NCBI GenBank assembly: GCA_035556075.1
Contig: DATMFQ010000025.1
Location: 1-41,488 of the forward strand
Length of the DNA stretch: 41,488 nucleotides
Source: 73-13 sp035556075
GTDB lineage: Bacteria; Actinomycetota; Actinomycetes; Actinomycetales; Microbacteriaceae
Direction: 5' to 3'
Made by a program: the position numbers and the translations under genes. Below, one piece after another: positions 7,160 to 15,677 of the stretch. Under the pieces are notes generated by a model. That model worked only from the letters and a program-made list of their open reading frames with translations. It ran no database searches and had not been told where the DNA came from. Numbering within the stretch: position 1 is the first letter of the stretch; each line of letters starts with the position of its first letter.

Positions 7160-8086
7160 GTGCGGAAAACGACCGGTCTCCTGCTCGCGACGGCCACGCT
7201 GCTGACCCTGAGTGCCTGTGCGCCCGGCGGCTCGGTCGGCTGCGAGTCGACGCTCCCGCTCGGTGGACTCGCCGACACGGTCGAGCTCAGCGGCACCGCC
7301 GATGACTTCCCGGCGATCGCCGCCTTCCCGACGCCGCTCGTGGCGACGAGCTCAAGCCACGCCATCGCAGTGCCCGGCGACGGCCGAGTCGTCGGTGAGG
7401 GCGATGCGGTCGTCGGACAGGTCACCATCTTCGATGGGGCCAGCGGCACGGTGGTCGACGGCGGCACGATCATGCTGTTCACCGACGACGAGGAGCTGCC
7501 GTTCTTCGCGGGGACGACGTGCGCGACCGTCAATTCGCGCGTCGTGACCGTCGCCCCGGCCCAGGACTTCTTCGGCGACTTCGCCGCCAATTTCGGGATC
7601 GATCCGGCGCAGACCGTCGTCGGGGTCATCGACATCCAGGACGCCTTCCCGGGCCGTGCCAGTGGGGTCACCGTCAACGCGATCGAGGGCCTGCCCGCCG
7701 TGACGACGGCGCCGAACGGTCAGCCTGGACTCACCTTCACCGGCGCGCCCGCTCCGACGGAGCTCACCGTCGAGACCCTCATCCGGGGCGACGGCGAGGT
7801 CGTCAAGGCTGGCGATCAGATCGTCGTCAACTACATCGGCGTCGAGTGGGAGACCCGCAAGGTCTTCGACGACAGCTGGTCGACGGGACGCCCCCACGCC
7901 TTCAACCTCGACGACGTCGTGCCCGGCTTCCAGCAGGCGATCATCGGCGCCACGGCCGGCTCCCGCATCGTCATGGCGATCCCGCCAAGCGAGGGCTACG
8001 GGGACAGCGCCGGCTCACCGGTCGGGCCCGATTCGACCATGATCTTCGTCGTCGATGTGCTCGGGGTGGACCGGCACGCGCACTGA
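7160..8086 (+). CDS. FKBP-type peptidyl-prolyl isomerase lipoprotein
   Basis: A 308-residue exported lipoprotein. A signal peptide ends in the lipobox L-S-A-C (C20). A canonical FKBP domain fills the last 110 residues, with V-V-N-Y-I-G-V, V-F-D-D-S-W, V-V-P-G-F-Q-Q-A-I-I-G, and I-P-P-S-E-G-Y-G. It would catalyse proline cis/trans isomerisation in proteins outside the membrane. The preceding region, with G-D-G-R-V-V-G-E-G-D-A-V, looks like a second, degenerate FKBP unit. Such a gene commonly sits just before pafB in actinobacteria, and that link is kept here. Confidence 0.9.
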   Translation: MRKTTGLLLATATLLTLSACAPGGSVGCESTLPLGGLADTVELSGTADDFPAIAAFPTPLVATSSSHAIAVPGDGRVVGEGDAVVGQVTIFDGASGTVVDGGTIMLFTDDEELPFFAGTTCATVNSRVVTVAPAQDFFGDFAANFGIDPAQTVVGVIDIQDAFPGRASGVTVNAIEGLPAVTTAPNGQPGLTFTGAPAPTELTVETLIRGDGEVVKAGDQIVVNYIGVEWETRKVFDDSWSTGRPHAFNLDDVVPGFQQAIIGATAGSRIVMAIPPSEGYGDSAGSPVGPDSTMIFVVDVLGVDRHAH

Positions 8087-8098
8087 GCGCCCGCGGCC

Positions 8099-8110
8099 TA
8101 GACTCAGGCT
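8099..8110 (+). promoter_or_regulatory. Leaderless-type promoter -10 for pafB
   Basis: TAGACT (8099-8104) is followed by six bases and the GTG at 8111, with no Shine-Dalgarno sequence. Confidence 0.55.
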
Positions 8111-9082
8111 GTGGCCAGGCAGCGACCGCCCGAGCAGCGGCTCTTCAACCTCATTCTCGCCCTGCTCGCGACGAATGCGGGCCTGACGAAGGCACAGATC
8201 ATGTCGTCGGTCGCGGGCTACGTCGAGCGGGCCGACAGCGGCGAGATGGCCCTTGACCAGCTCTTCCAGCGTGACAAGGACCAACTCCGTGACCTCGGCA
8301 TTCGGATCGATGTCCTCGACACGGCGGGGGAGGTCGGCAATAACCAGCACGCCCGCTATCGCATCTCCCGCGAGGCATATGAGCTGCCCGAGCAGGCGCG
8401 GTTCAGCAGCGGTGAGCTCGCGCTCCTCGGGCTCGCCGCTGAGGTCTGGCGGGACGGCTCGTATTCGGTGGAGTCTCGCCGGGCGCTCACGAAGCTCAAA
8501 GGCTTTGGTATTGCCCCGTCCGAGCCGGTCGTCGGGTTCCTGCCGTTCGTGCGGGCCCGGGAGGCCGCGCTCGAGCCGCTGCGCCGCGCGATTGAGCGCG
8601 GTGTCATGGTCGAGTTCGACTACCGACGCCCGGAGGAGGCGGTATCGCGTCGGCGGCGGGTCTCGCCGCTGGCCCCGATCATTCATGACGGTCGCTGGCT
8701 GCTGCTCGCCGCCGAGGCCGACGGGACCCGCAAGACCTTCCTCCTGCAGCGCATTCTCGGTCAGGTCGTCGAGCGACGGGAGCCGGCGATCCGGATGGCG
8801 CCGGGGGAGGACCTGGCCCTCGCCGAGGAGCTCCGTGCGTACCGCGCGAGCAACCGGGCCGTCATCCATGTCGTCCCTGGATCCGATGCGGCGATCCGGC
8901 TCGGCAACCGCGCGGACACGCGAGTGCTCGAGCCGGGCGTCCTCGAAGTGCACTGGAGTGATCTCGGGATCTTCGCCGAGGAGCTCGTCGCAATGCACCC
9001 CGAGGCGATCGTCATGACCGCCGGTGACTTGCGGGAACAGGTCATCGCCCGCCTCAGCGAACTGGCGGCGCGACATGGCTGA
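8111..9082 (+). CDS. pafB: PafB, WYL-domain transcriptional regulator
   Basis: A 323-residue regulator with an N-terminal winged helix domain (about residues 1-80; L-F-N-L-I-L-A-L-L-A-T-N-A-G-L-T-K) and a central WYL domain (V-E-F-D-Y-R-R-P then R-W-L-L-L-A-A-E-A-D). With PafC it forms the PafBC activator of the LexA-independent DNA damage response known from mycobacteria. It was named for genetic linkage to the Pup ligase gene pafA. Here no pafA, pup or proteasome gene is adjacent. It overlaps pafC by eight bases, so the pair is probably translated together. Confidence 0.93.
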   Translation: MARQRPPEQRLFNLILALLATNAGLTKAQIMSSVAGYVERADSGEMALDQLFQRDKDQLRDLGIRIDVLDTAGEVGNNQHARYRISREAYELPEQARFSSGELALLGLAAEVWRDGSYSVESRRALTKLKGFGIAPSEPVVGFLPFVRAREAALEPLRRAIERGVMVEFDYRRPEEAVSRRRRVSPLAPIIHDGRWLLLAAEADGTRKTFLLQRILGQVVERREPAIRMAPGEDLALAEELRAYRASNRAVIHVVPGSDAAIRLGNRADTRVLEPGVLEVHWSDLGIFAEELVAMHPEAIVMTAGDLREQVIARLSELAARHG

Positions 9083-10058
9083 TCGGAACTCCCCGCAGGT
9101 CGCACTCGACAAGCTCACGTTCCTCATCGCATTCGTGCCGTATCTGACGCATCAGGGCCGGGTGAGCGTCGCGGAGGCGGCCGCGCACTTCGGCTACGAC
9201 GAGGACTTCATCCGGCGCTCCGCGCTCGCGCTCACGGTCACCGGTGTCGCGGCCGGCTCACTGCCGGACGGGGAACTCTTCGACATTGACTTCGACGCGC
9301 TCGAGCACGATGACGAGATCGTGCTCGTCACCCGCATCGCCATCGAGGACGAGGTACCGCGGCTGTCTGGACGGGAGGCAGCAGCGCTCATCGCGGGCCT
9401 CCACCTGCTCGGCCGCGATCCGGCCATCGGTGCCTCCGCCGAGTACGCGAGCCTCCTCGACAAGCTCCGGCACGGCGCCGCGGCCGACCCTATGCCGACC
9501 GCGGTCATGTCGACCGAGGTCGCGAACTTTGCGCCGCTGCGCACCGCCATCGAGGAGCGCCGCCGCGTCGCCTTCGACTATCGCGGCGCTGGCTCCGACC
9601 GCATCGAGCGCCGCGAGGTCGAGCCGCTGCGGATCGAGTCGATCGACGCCACGTACCACCTCCGGGCGTGGTGCCTGCTCCGGGGGGCGCTGCGCACCTT
9701 CCGGCTCGACCGCATCAGCGGCCTCGAGCTTCTGACGACACCGAGCGCGCACGACGTCACCGCCATCGACGACGCGGCCAGCGCATTCATCGCCGGCCCG
9801 GGGGAGACGATCGTCACGATCGGCTTCGACCCTGACGCGGAGCCGCTCGCGCTCGCGTATCGACCGATCGAGGTCGACGACACCGATCCCGATACCGGGC
9901 AGCGACGAATGCGGGTGGCGATCACCGCGCCGAGCACGCTGCAACGGCTCCTCAGTGAGATCCCCGGCGCTGTCGTGCTCGACCCTGCGGAGGTCCGCCA
10001 TGCCGTACGCGACTGGGCGACGGCAGTGCTCGGACGCTACGGAGGTCCCGACCACTAG
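9075..10058 (+). CDS. pafC: PafC, WYL-domain transcriptional regulator
   Basis: A 327-residue partner of PafB with the same plan: an N-terminal helix-turn-helix domain (L-D-K-L-T-F-L-I-A-F-V-P-Y-L) and a WYL domain (V-A-F-D-Y-R-G-A-G and Y-H-L-R-A-W-C-L). The ATG at 9075 lies inside the end of pafB and starts at the conserved N-terminus; an upstream in-frame start at 9024 would add 17 poorly fitting residues. Its stop TAG begins the TAGACT box that probably drives tatA. Confidence 0.93.
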   Translation: MADRNSPQVALDKLTFLIAFVPYLTHQGRVSVAEAAAHFGYDEDFIRRSALALTVTGVAAGSLPDGELFDIDFDALEHDDEIVLVTRIAIEDEVPRLSGREAAALIAGLHLLGRDPAIGASAEYASLLDKLRHGAAADPMPTAVMSTEVANFAPLRTAIEERRRVAFDYRGAGSDRIERREVEPLRIESIDATYHLRAWCLLRGALRTFRLDRISGLELLTTPSAHDVTAIDDAASAFIAGPGETIVTIGFDPDAEPLALAYRPIEVDDTDPDTGQRRMRVAITAPSTLQRLLSEIPGAVVLDPAEVRHAVRDWATAVLGRYGGPDH

Positions 10059-10091
10059 ACTTGCCCGGGTCAGATTAGCGGGAGGCGACAC
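10056..10091 (+). promoter_or_regulatory. tatA promoter and ribosome site
   Basis: TAGACT (10056-10061) starts with the pafC stop codon and would give a leader of about 24 bases. The leader ends in a strong GGGAGG ribosome site. Bases 10077-10094 are identical to 2331-2348 before the DUF488 gene. Confidence 0.45.
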
Positions 10092-10343
10092 ATGCGCGCG
10101 ATTTTTGAGAACCCGATCGTCATCATCGCGATCGTCGTGCTGCTCGTGCTCATCTTCGCCGGGCCGAAGCTGCCGGGACTCGCGAAGAGCCTCGGACAGT
10201 CCATGCGGATCTTCCGCAAGGAGGTCAAGACGATGAAGTCCGAGAGCGCGGAGGAGTCCGCGTCGGTGCCGCCGGCACCCGAGCCGCCCTCGCCGTCCCA
10301 GTCCGCGCCCGTCAACGGCGAAGACGGCAAGCCGACCTCCTGA
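10092..10343 (+). CDS. tatA: Sec-independent protein translocase TatA
   Basis: An 83-residue Tat translocase pore-forming subunit. One N-terminal membrane helix (residues about 7-23) is followed by the F-A-G-P-K-L-P hinge, an amphipathic helix and a proline-rich hydrophilic tail. It acts with TatC to export folded proteins such as the Rieske protein QcrA encoded at 35038. tatB is not adjacent. Confidence 0.95.
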   Translation: MRAIFENPIVIIAIVVLLVLIFAGPKLPGLAKSLGQSMRIFRKEVKTMKSESAEESASVPPAPEPPSPSQSAPVNGEDGKPTS

Positions 10344-10348
10344 GCGCC

Positions 10349-11188
10349 GTGGCGGCAACGTCGTCGGGGCGCGCGCGCAACCCCCAGGGCCGTATGAGCC
10401 TTGGGGCGCACCTGAAGGAGTTCCGGCGCCGCCTGATCATCTCGCTCATCGCCATTGTCCTGGCGGGGATCATCGGCTGGTGGGCTTCTGGTTGGGTCTT
10501 CGTCAGCCTGCAGGCGCCCATCACCCAGGTCGCCGAGGCCTCCGGCCGCCACGTCACCCTCGACTTCGACACGCTCGGCGTCTCATTCGACCTCACGCTG
10601 CAGATCGCGCTCACCATCGCCGTGCTCATCGCCTCGCCCGTCTGGCTCTACCAGGTGTGGGCCTTTGTCACACCCGGCCTGGTGCGGAAGGAGCGGCGGT
10701 ATGCGATCGGCTTCCTCGCCGCCGCCATTCCGCTCTTCCTCGTCGGCTGCGCCCTTGGGTTCTTCGCGATGCCGCGGATGGTCGACCTCATGCTGAGCTT
10801 CGCGCCCACCGAGTCGGTGTCGAACCTGTCGGCACGCTACTACTACGACTTCTTCCTCAAGCTCATCCTCGTCAGCGGCGTGGCCTGCGTGCTCCCCGTC
10901 ATCCTCGTCGTGCTCAACGTCGCGGGCGTCATGCGCGGTGCCACCATCCTGCGCGGCTGGCGCGTGGCACTCCTCGTCATCGTCATCTTCACCGCGATTG
11001 CGACACCAGCCTCCGACATCGTGTCGATGCTGATCCTCGCGGTGCCCATGCTCGTGCTCTACTTCCTCGCGGCCGGTCTCGCACTGTGGAATGACCGGAT
11101 TCGCCGCAAGCGTGCCGAGCGTGTGCTGCATGAGGAGCCGGTACCACTCGACTCGATCGATGTCGACCCGGGGTCGGAGCCGGTGTGA
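10349..11188 (+). CDS. tatC: Sec-independent protein translocase TatC
   Basis: A 279-residue six-helix membrane protein that recognises twin-arginine signal peptides. It has the usual M-S-L-G-A-H-L-K-E-F-R-R-R-L start block, F-V-T-P-G-L-V-R-K-E-R-R and the P-A-S-D-I-V-S-M signature. Translation may begin at the GTG 10349 or at the ATG 10394, which is where the conserved part begins. It is five bases after tatA, and its stop overlaps the helY start. Confidence 0.95.
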   Translation: MAATSSGRARNPQGRMSLGAHLKEFRRRLIISLIAIVLAGIIGWWASGWVFVSLQAPITQVAEASGRHVTLDFDTLGVSFDLTLQIALTIAVLIASPVWLYQVWAFVTPGLVRKERRYAIGFLAAAIPLFLVGCALGFFAMPRMVDLMLSFAPTESVSNLSARYYYDFFLKLILVSGVACVLPVILVVLNVAGVMRGATILRGWRVALLVIVIFTAIATPASDIVSMLILAVPMLVLYFLAAGLALWNDRIRRKRAERVLHEEPVPLDSIDVDPGSEPV

Positions 11189-13635
11189 GCGCGGGAGGCG
11201 ATCCCTCGCCCGCCGAGCGTTACGCCGCGTCGCGCCGTCGCGCCGCCGCGCCACTGCTGCAAGCATTTCGCGCGCAACTGGCCCACGAGCTCGACCCATT
11301 CCAGGAGCGGGCGTGCGAATCGCTCGAGGCCGGCCGCAGTGTGCTCGTGGCCGCTCCGACGGGCGCCGGCAAGACGATCGTCGCGGAGTTCGCCGTCTAT
11401 CGGGCGATGCAGGAGCCCGGCGCGAAGGCCTTCTACACGACGCCGATGAAGGCGCTGTCGAATCAGAAGTTCAATGAGCTCGTTTCGGTCTACGGGGCTG
11501 ACGAGGTCGGACTCCTGACCGGCGATGTCAACGTCAATCCGACCGCCCGCATCGTCGTCATGACGACCGAGGTGCTCCGCAACATGCTCTATGCGGACTC
11601 GGCGCTGCTCAGCGGCCTCGCGGTCGTCGTCCTCGATGAAGTACATTTCCTCGCGGACCGGATGCGCGGGGCGGTCTGGGAGGAGGTCATCCTCCACCTG
11701 CCGCGCGACGTCCGCATGGTCTCGCTCAGTGCGACGGTGTCGAATGCGGAGGAGTTCGGGGACTGGCTGCAGACGGTCCGCGGCGGTACGGACGTCATCG
11801 TCTCGGAGGAGCGCCCCGTTCCGCTCGATCAGCATGTGCTCGTGCGCCGTGGGCTCGTGGAGCTCTTTGAGGACGCCGAGGCGGTGCGGCGCGGCGCACC
11901 GGCGGCCGTCAACCGCGAGCTCCTCGAGTTGATCCGCCGCACGGGACACCAGTTGACCTCGACCTGGCAGGGGCATCGCCGCCCGCGTGGCCGAGGCGGG
12001 CCCCGGTTCGCCCCGCGCGAGCAGCAGCGCATGTCACGACCCGACGTGATCCGGCTCCTCGCGGAGGAGCAGCTCCTCCCGGTCATCGTGTTCGTCTTCA
12101 GCCGCAAGGGGTGCGAGCAGGCGGTCCAGCAGGTCGTGCGCGACGGGGTCCAGCTGACGACCGCGGCGGAGCGGGCGGAGATCCGTGCGCTCGTCGAGGA
12201 ACGGGCGCGATCGCTGCCGGACGACGACCTCGGCGTGCTCGGCTTCTTCGAATGGGAGGCCGCGCTCGAGCGCGGCGTGGCTGCGCACCACGCGGGGTTG
12301 CTCCCGATCTTCAAGGAGATCGTCGAAGAGCTCTTCCGACGCAAGCTCGTCAAAGTGGTCTACGCGACCGAGACACTGGCGCTCGGCATCAACATGCCGG
12401 CCCGGACGGTCATGCTCGAGTCGCTCGAGAAGTTCAATGGCGAGGCACGGGTGCCGATCACCCCGGGGGAGTACACCCAGCTCACCGGCCGGGCGGGGCG
12501 CCGGGGGATCGACACGCAGGGCCATTCGGTCGTGCAGTGGATGCCCGGGGTCGACCCCGCTGCGCTGGCGGCACTGGCGTCGAAGCGGACCTACCCGCTG
12601 GTGTCGAGCTTCCGGCCGACGTACAACATGGCGGCGAACCTCATCGACCAGTTCGGGCGACAGGTCACCCGAGACATCCTCGAGTCCTCGTTCGCGCAGT
12701 TCCAGGCCGACCGCGCCGTCGTGGACCTCGCGCGTCGCGTCCGGTCCCAGGAGGAATCGCTCGAGGGGTACGAGCGATCCATGACGTGCGATCGCGGCGA
12801 CTTCCGGGAGTACTCGGGGATCCGGCGCGAGCTGAGCGATCTCGAGCGCAAGAAGCCGTCGCCCGATGCGAAGCGTTCGGCCCGGGAGCGACGGCAGGCG
12901 CAGTTGGAGCGACTCCGGCTGCAGCTGCGCCGCCATCCCTGCCATGGCTGCCCCGACCGCGAGCAGCATGCCCGCTGGTCGGAGCGCTATTGGCAGCTGC
13001 GCCGCACCACCGACCAGTTGCTGCGCCAGATCGAGTCCCGTACCGGGGCGGTCGCGCGCACCTTCGACCGGGTGACGGAGGTGCTCCTCGAGCTCGGCTA
13101 TGTGACCGGCAGCGGTGACGACCTTGCGCTGACCGACGACGGCCGTCGGATGCGTCGGATCTACGGTGAGCGGGATCTCCTCGTCGCCGAATCGCTCCGG
13201 CTCGGGCTCTGGGAGCAGCTTGACCCGGCGGGCCTTGCCGCGGTGGTCACCGCGCTCGTCTACGAGCCACGACGCGAGGGCGGCACCGAGTACGGGATGC
13301 GGCTTCCCGGCGGGCGGGCGGTCACCGAGGCGATCGACCGGATGACGGACCGCTGGGCCGAGCTTGACGACATGGAACGGGCGCATCACCTGTCAGGCAG
13401 TGACCCGCCATCCATCGCGCTCGTGCCCGCGATGCATCGCTGGGCGCGCGGCGGATCGCTTGACCTCGTGCTGCGCGACGCGGACCTCGCGGCAGGTGAC
13501 TTCGTGCGCTGGGGGCGCCAGACCGTTGATCTGCTCGAGCAGCTCCGGGAGGTCGCCGACGGCCCGGTCGCACGGTCGGCGCGGCAGGCGGTTGACGCGG
13601 TCCGCCGTGGCGTCGTCGGCGCCCTGGAGTTCTAG
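11185..13635 (+). CDS. helY: DEVH-box Ski2/Mtr4-like RNA helicase HelY
   Basis: An 816-residue superfamily 2 helicase. Motif I is A-A-P-T-G-A-G-K-T (residues about 56-64). Motif II is D-E-V-H near residue 151, motif III is L-S-A-T, and motif VI is Q-L-T-G-R-A-G-R-R-G. A C-terminal DSHCT-like region follows. Such proteins unwind RNA and are related to eukaryotic Ski2 and Mtr4; the bacterial role is not well defined. Position directly after tatA-tatC is the conserved actinobacterial place for helY. The GTG overlaps the tatC stop by four bases. Confidence 0.92.
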   Translation: MSAGGDPSPAERYAASRRRAAAPLLQAFRAQLAHELDPFQERACESLEAGRSVLVAAPTGAGKTIVAEFAVYRAMQEPGAKAFYTTPMKALSNQKFNELVSVYGADEVGLLTGDVNVNPTARIVVMTTEVLRNMLYADSALLSGLAVVVLDEVHFLADRMRGAVWEEVILHLPRDVRMVSLSATVSNAEEFGDWLQTVRGGTDVIVSEERPVPLDQHVLVRRGLVELFEDAEAVRRGAPAAVNRELLELIRRTGHQLTSTWQGHRRPRGRGGPRFAPREQQRMSRPDVIRLLAEEQLLPVIVFVFSRKGCEQAVQQVVRDGVQLTTAAERAEIRALVEERARSLPDDDLGVLGFFEWEAALERGVAAHHAGLLPIFKEIVEELFRRKLVKVVYATETLALGINMPARTVMLESLEKFNGEARVPITPGEYTQLTGRAGRRGIDTQGHSVVQWMPGVDPAALAALASKRTYPLVSSFRPTYNMAANLIDQFGRQVTRDILESSFAQFQADRAVVDLARRVRSQEESLEGYERSMTCDRGDFREYSGIRRELSDLERKKPSPDAKRSARERRQAQLERLRLQLRRHPCHGCPDREQHARWSERYWQLRRTTDQLLRQIESRTGAVARTFDRVTEVLLELGYVTGSGDDLALTDDGRRMRRIYGERDLLVAESLRLGLWEQLDPAGLAAVVTALVYEPRREGGTEYGMRLPGGRAVTEAIDRMTDRWAELDDMERAHHLSGSDPPSIALVPAMHRWARGGSLDLVLRDADLAAGDFVRWGRQTVDLLEQLREVADGPVARSARQAVDAVRRGVVGALEF

Positions 13636-13644
13636 GCTCGACCG
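13633..13644 (+). promoter_or_regulatory. Leaderless-type promoter -10 for lnt
   Basis: TAGGCT (13633-13638) begins with the helY stop codon TAG and is followed by six bases and the ATG at 13645. There is no Shine-Dalgarno sequence. Confidence 0.55.
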
Positions 13645-15228
13645 ATGACCGAGACGATGGCCCGCGTGCCGCTGCCCGTGTGGGCCGCGGTGCCGGCCGT
13701 GCTGTTGGCCGGGATCGTCAGTGACGCGGCGTACCCCGACATCGGCTGGTGGCCCGCCATCCTGCTCGGTGTCGCCGGTCTCCTTGTCGCCCTCATCGGG
13801 CGCCGGCCCTGGATGGCCGCGCTGCTCGGCTTCCTCTACGGGATGAGCTTTTACCTCGTCCACATCGAGTGGGCGGCGGTGTTCCTCGGACCAGTACCGA
13901 TGGTCGGACTGTCGGTGCTGTGCGCGGCGTATTATGCGATCGGCTCCGCGGGCATCGCGCTGGCATACCGCTGGCTGCCCCGTCGTTGGCCGGGCGTGGC
14001 GGGGCGCATGATCCTGCTGCCGCTGGCGGTCGCGGGCCTGTGGACGCTCCGGGAGTCGGTCAACAGCGTCTGGCCGTACGGCGGCTTTGCCTGGGGACGT
14101 GTCGGGCACGCCATGATCGATTCGCCGGTCGCGTCCCTGTATGCCTGGGTCGGGGTGGCCGGGATGACCTTCCTCGTCGTGCTCCTCATCGCGGTGACGA
14201 TCGAGGCGGTCCGGTTTCGGGGGCTCCCGCAGCTCCGGCGGGTGGTCGCGCCACTGGGACTCATCGCCGTCCTGCTCATCTGGCCGGTGTGGCCGACACC
14301 CACGACGGGTGAGCTGCGTATCGCAGTCGTGCAGGGCAACGCGAAGGCGGGGTATTTCGACGCGAGAGACCGTGAGCCCGGGGACCTGCTGGCCGCGCAG
14401 TACCTTGCGACGGAGCCGCTCTTCGGCGAGGTCGACGTCGATCTCGTGCTGTGGCCCGAGGGCTCGAGCGAATGGGACCCCCGTCGCGAGCCCTATGCCG
14501 CGACGGTGTGGTCGGAAGTCTCGGAGCGGATGGATGCGCCGCTCATCGCCCAGTCGGTCGTGGAGCGCACGGCCCCGGACGGCGTGGTGACCTGGACGAA
14601 CACGGCGATGCTCTGGTCAGACGGCGAGGTGCTCGACGAGTATGACAAACGCCACCCGGTGCCATTCGGCGAATACGTGCCCGACCGGTGGTTCTTCCGC
14701 ATGCTCGCGCCGGGTCTGATCGACCTCATCCAGCGCGAGTACACCCCGGGGACCACGGACGCGGTGATGGACCTGCCGACCGCGGCGGGGCCGGTCCGCT
14801 TGGGAATCGATATCTGCTTCGACATCGTCGACGACGCGCTGCTGCGAGAGTCGGTGCTCGATGGGGGCCGCTTACTGGTCTCCTCGTCGAACAATGCCGA
14901 CTTCGGGCGGACGGATGAGAGTCGCCAGCAGCTAGATTTCGCACGGATCCGCGCGGTCGAGCTGGGCCGTGCCGTGGTGAACGCGTCGACGGTCGGCATC
15001 ACGGCGGTGGTGGACCCGGATGGGACGGTGCGCGAGGAGCTGCCCTGGTACACGGTGGGCTCCATCGTCACGACGGTGCCGCTCATCGACACGCTCACCC
15101 CCGCGGCAGCCGCCGGGCAGTGGATCGAATGGGCGACCTGGGCGATCGGGGCGGGCCTACTCTTCGGCGCGGCCGCCAGACGGTGGCCAGGGCGCGGCGC
15201 AACCCAGGGGGTCAGCTCACCGAGCTGA
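13645..15228 (+). CDS. lnt: Apolipoprotein N-acyltransferase Lnt
   Basis: A 527-residue membrane enzyme that adds the third acyl chain to lipoproteins. The N-terminal 220 residues hold about six or seven membrane helices. The nitrilase-like domain carries the catalytic triad E272 (L-W-P-E-G), K335 (Y-D-K-R-H-P-V-P-F-G-E-Y-V-P) and C391 (D-I-C-F). A final membrane helix precedes the C-terminus. In some actinobacteria this protein is linked to polyprenol-phosphate mannose synthase; no such domain is fused here. Its last codons and stop overlap the end of rbpA on the other strand by 17 bases inside a perfect palindrome. Confidence 0.94.
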   Translation: MTETMARVPLPVWAAVPAVLLAGIVSDAAYPDIGWWPAILLGVAGLLVALIGRRPWMAALLGFLYGMSFYLVHIEWAAVFLGPVPMVGLSVLCAAYYAIGSAGIALAYRWLPRRWPGVAGRMILLPLAVAGLWTLRESVNSVWPYGGFAWGRVGHAMIDSPVASLYAWVGVAGMTFLVVLLIAVTIEAVRFRGLPQLRRVVAPLGLIAVLLIWPVWPTPTTGELRIAVVQGNAKAGYFDARDREPGDLLAAQYLATEPLFGEVDVDLVLWPEGSSEWDPRREPYAATVWSEVSERMDAPLIAQSVVERTAPDGVVTWTNTAMLWSDGEVLDEYDKRHPVPFGEYVPDRWFFRMLAPGLIDLIQREYTPGTTDAVMDLPTAAGPVRLGIDICFDIVDDALLRESVLDGGRLLVSSSNNADFGRTDESRQQLDFARIRAVELGRAVVNASTVGITAVVDPDGTVREELPWYTVGSIVTTVPLIDTLTPAAAAGQWIEWATWAIGAGLLFGAAARRWPGRGATQGVSSPS

Positions 15229-15229
15229 C
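15211..15229. terminator. Palindrome shared by the convergent ends of lnt and rbpA
   Basis: GTCAGCTC (15211-15218), ACC loop, GAGCTGAC (15222-15229) is a perfect 8-bp stem. It holds the lnt stop (15226-15228) and the rbpA stop (15214-15212) at mirror-image positions. It may act as a bidirectional terminator hairpin, though there is no T tract after it. Confidence 0.55.
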
Positions 15230-15577
15230 TTCCCCGCGGCGCTCCCGTAGCATCTGGAGCCGCTCCTCCAGGAGTTCCTCGAGCTCAGGGATCGTGCGGC
15301 GCTCGAGGAGCATGTCCCAGTGCGTGCGGACCGGCTTCTCCTCGACCTCGTCCTGCTCGACCAGCGCACCGCCCTCATCGAGCAGCGCGCCGATCATGCC
15401 GGTGCGGGCGTTCTCCCACCTCGGCGGGATCTCGGCGTCCACGGCGAACTTCACCTCGAACTCCGAGCCGTCCTCAGCGCGGTAGCGGGCGGTGATGCGC
15501 TCGACGAAGTCGACGCCTTCCTCGCTCTGGAAGCTCTGCGCGCCGAGGCGCATGCCCCGCAGGCTGCGATCTGCCAT
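15212..15577 (-). CDS. rbpA: RNA polymerase-binding protein RbpA
   Basis: A 121-residue actinobacterial transcription factor that binds RNA polymerase and group I/II sigma factors and helps open promoters. The N-terminal M-A-D-R-S-L-R-G-M-R-L-G-A tail, the central I-A-R-Y-R-A...F-E-V-K-F domain and the sigma-interaction domain R-T-H-W-D-M-L-L-E-R-R-T-I-P-E-L-E-E-L-L-containing region are all present. The start is supported by AGAGGA upstream. Its presence fits the many TANNNT -10 elements in the window. The neighbourhood of lnt and rbpA is conserved in actinobacteria. Confidence 0.97.
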   Translation of the reverse strand: MADRSLRGMRLGAQSFQSEEGVDFVERITARYRAEDGSEFEVKFAVDAEIPPRWENARTGMIGALLDEGGALVEQDEVEEKPVRTHWDMLLERRTIPELEELLEERLQMLRERRGEVSSVS

Positions 15578-15677
15578 GGTGTTGTCCTCTTACCAGCTCG
15601 GGTCCGTCAGGCCGCGCTCACTCGCGGCACCTGGTGCAACCCCCGACGGCACGGCCGTATTGCGCGTACTGCGCGGA

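Noticed and set aside
6166..8110. Hidden small pup gene between trmI and pafB
   Set aside because: The space is filled by the FKBP lipoprotein gene with gaps of only 4 and 24 bases, and no short frame ending in G-G-Q or G-G-E was seen.
9258..10358. Long open frames antisense to pafC, the nitronate monooxygenase gene, helY, qcrB and others
   Set aside because: They are typical mirror frames of GC-rich genes, rich in R, P, G, D and H, with no recognisable domain, while the sense frames give clear families.
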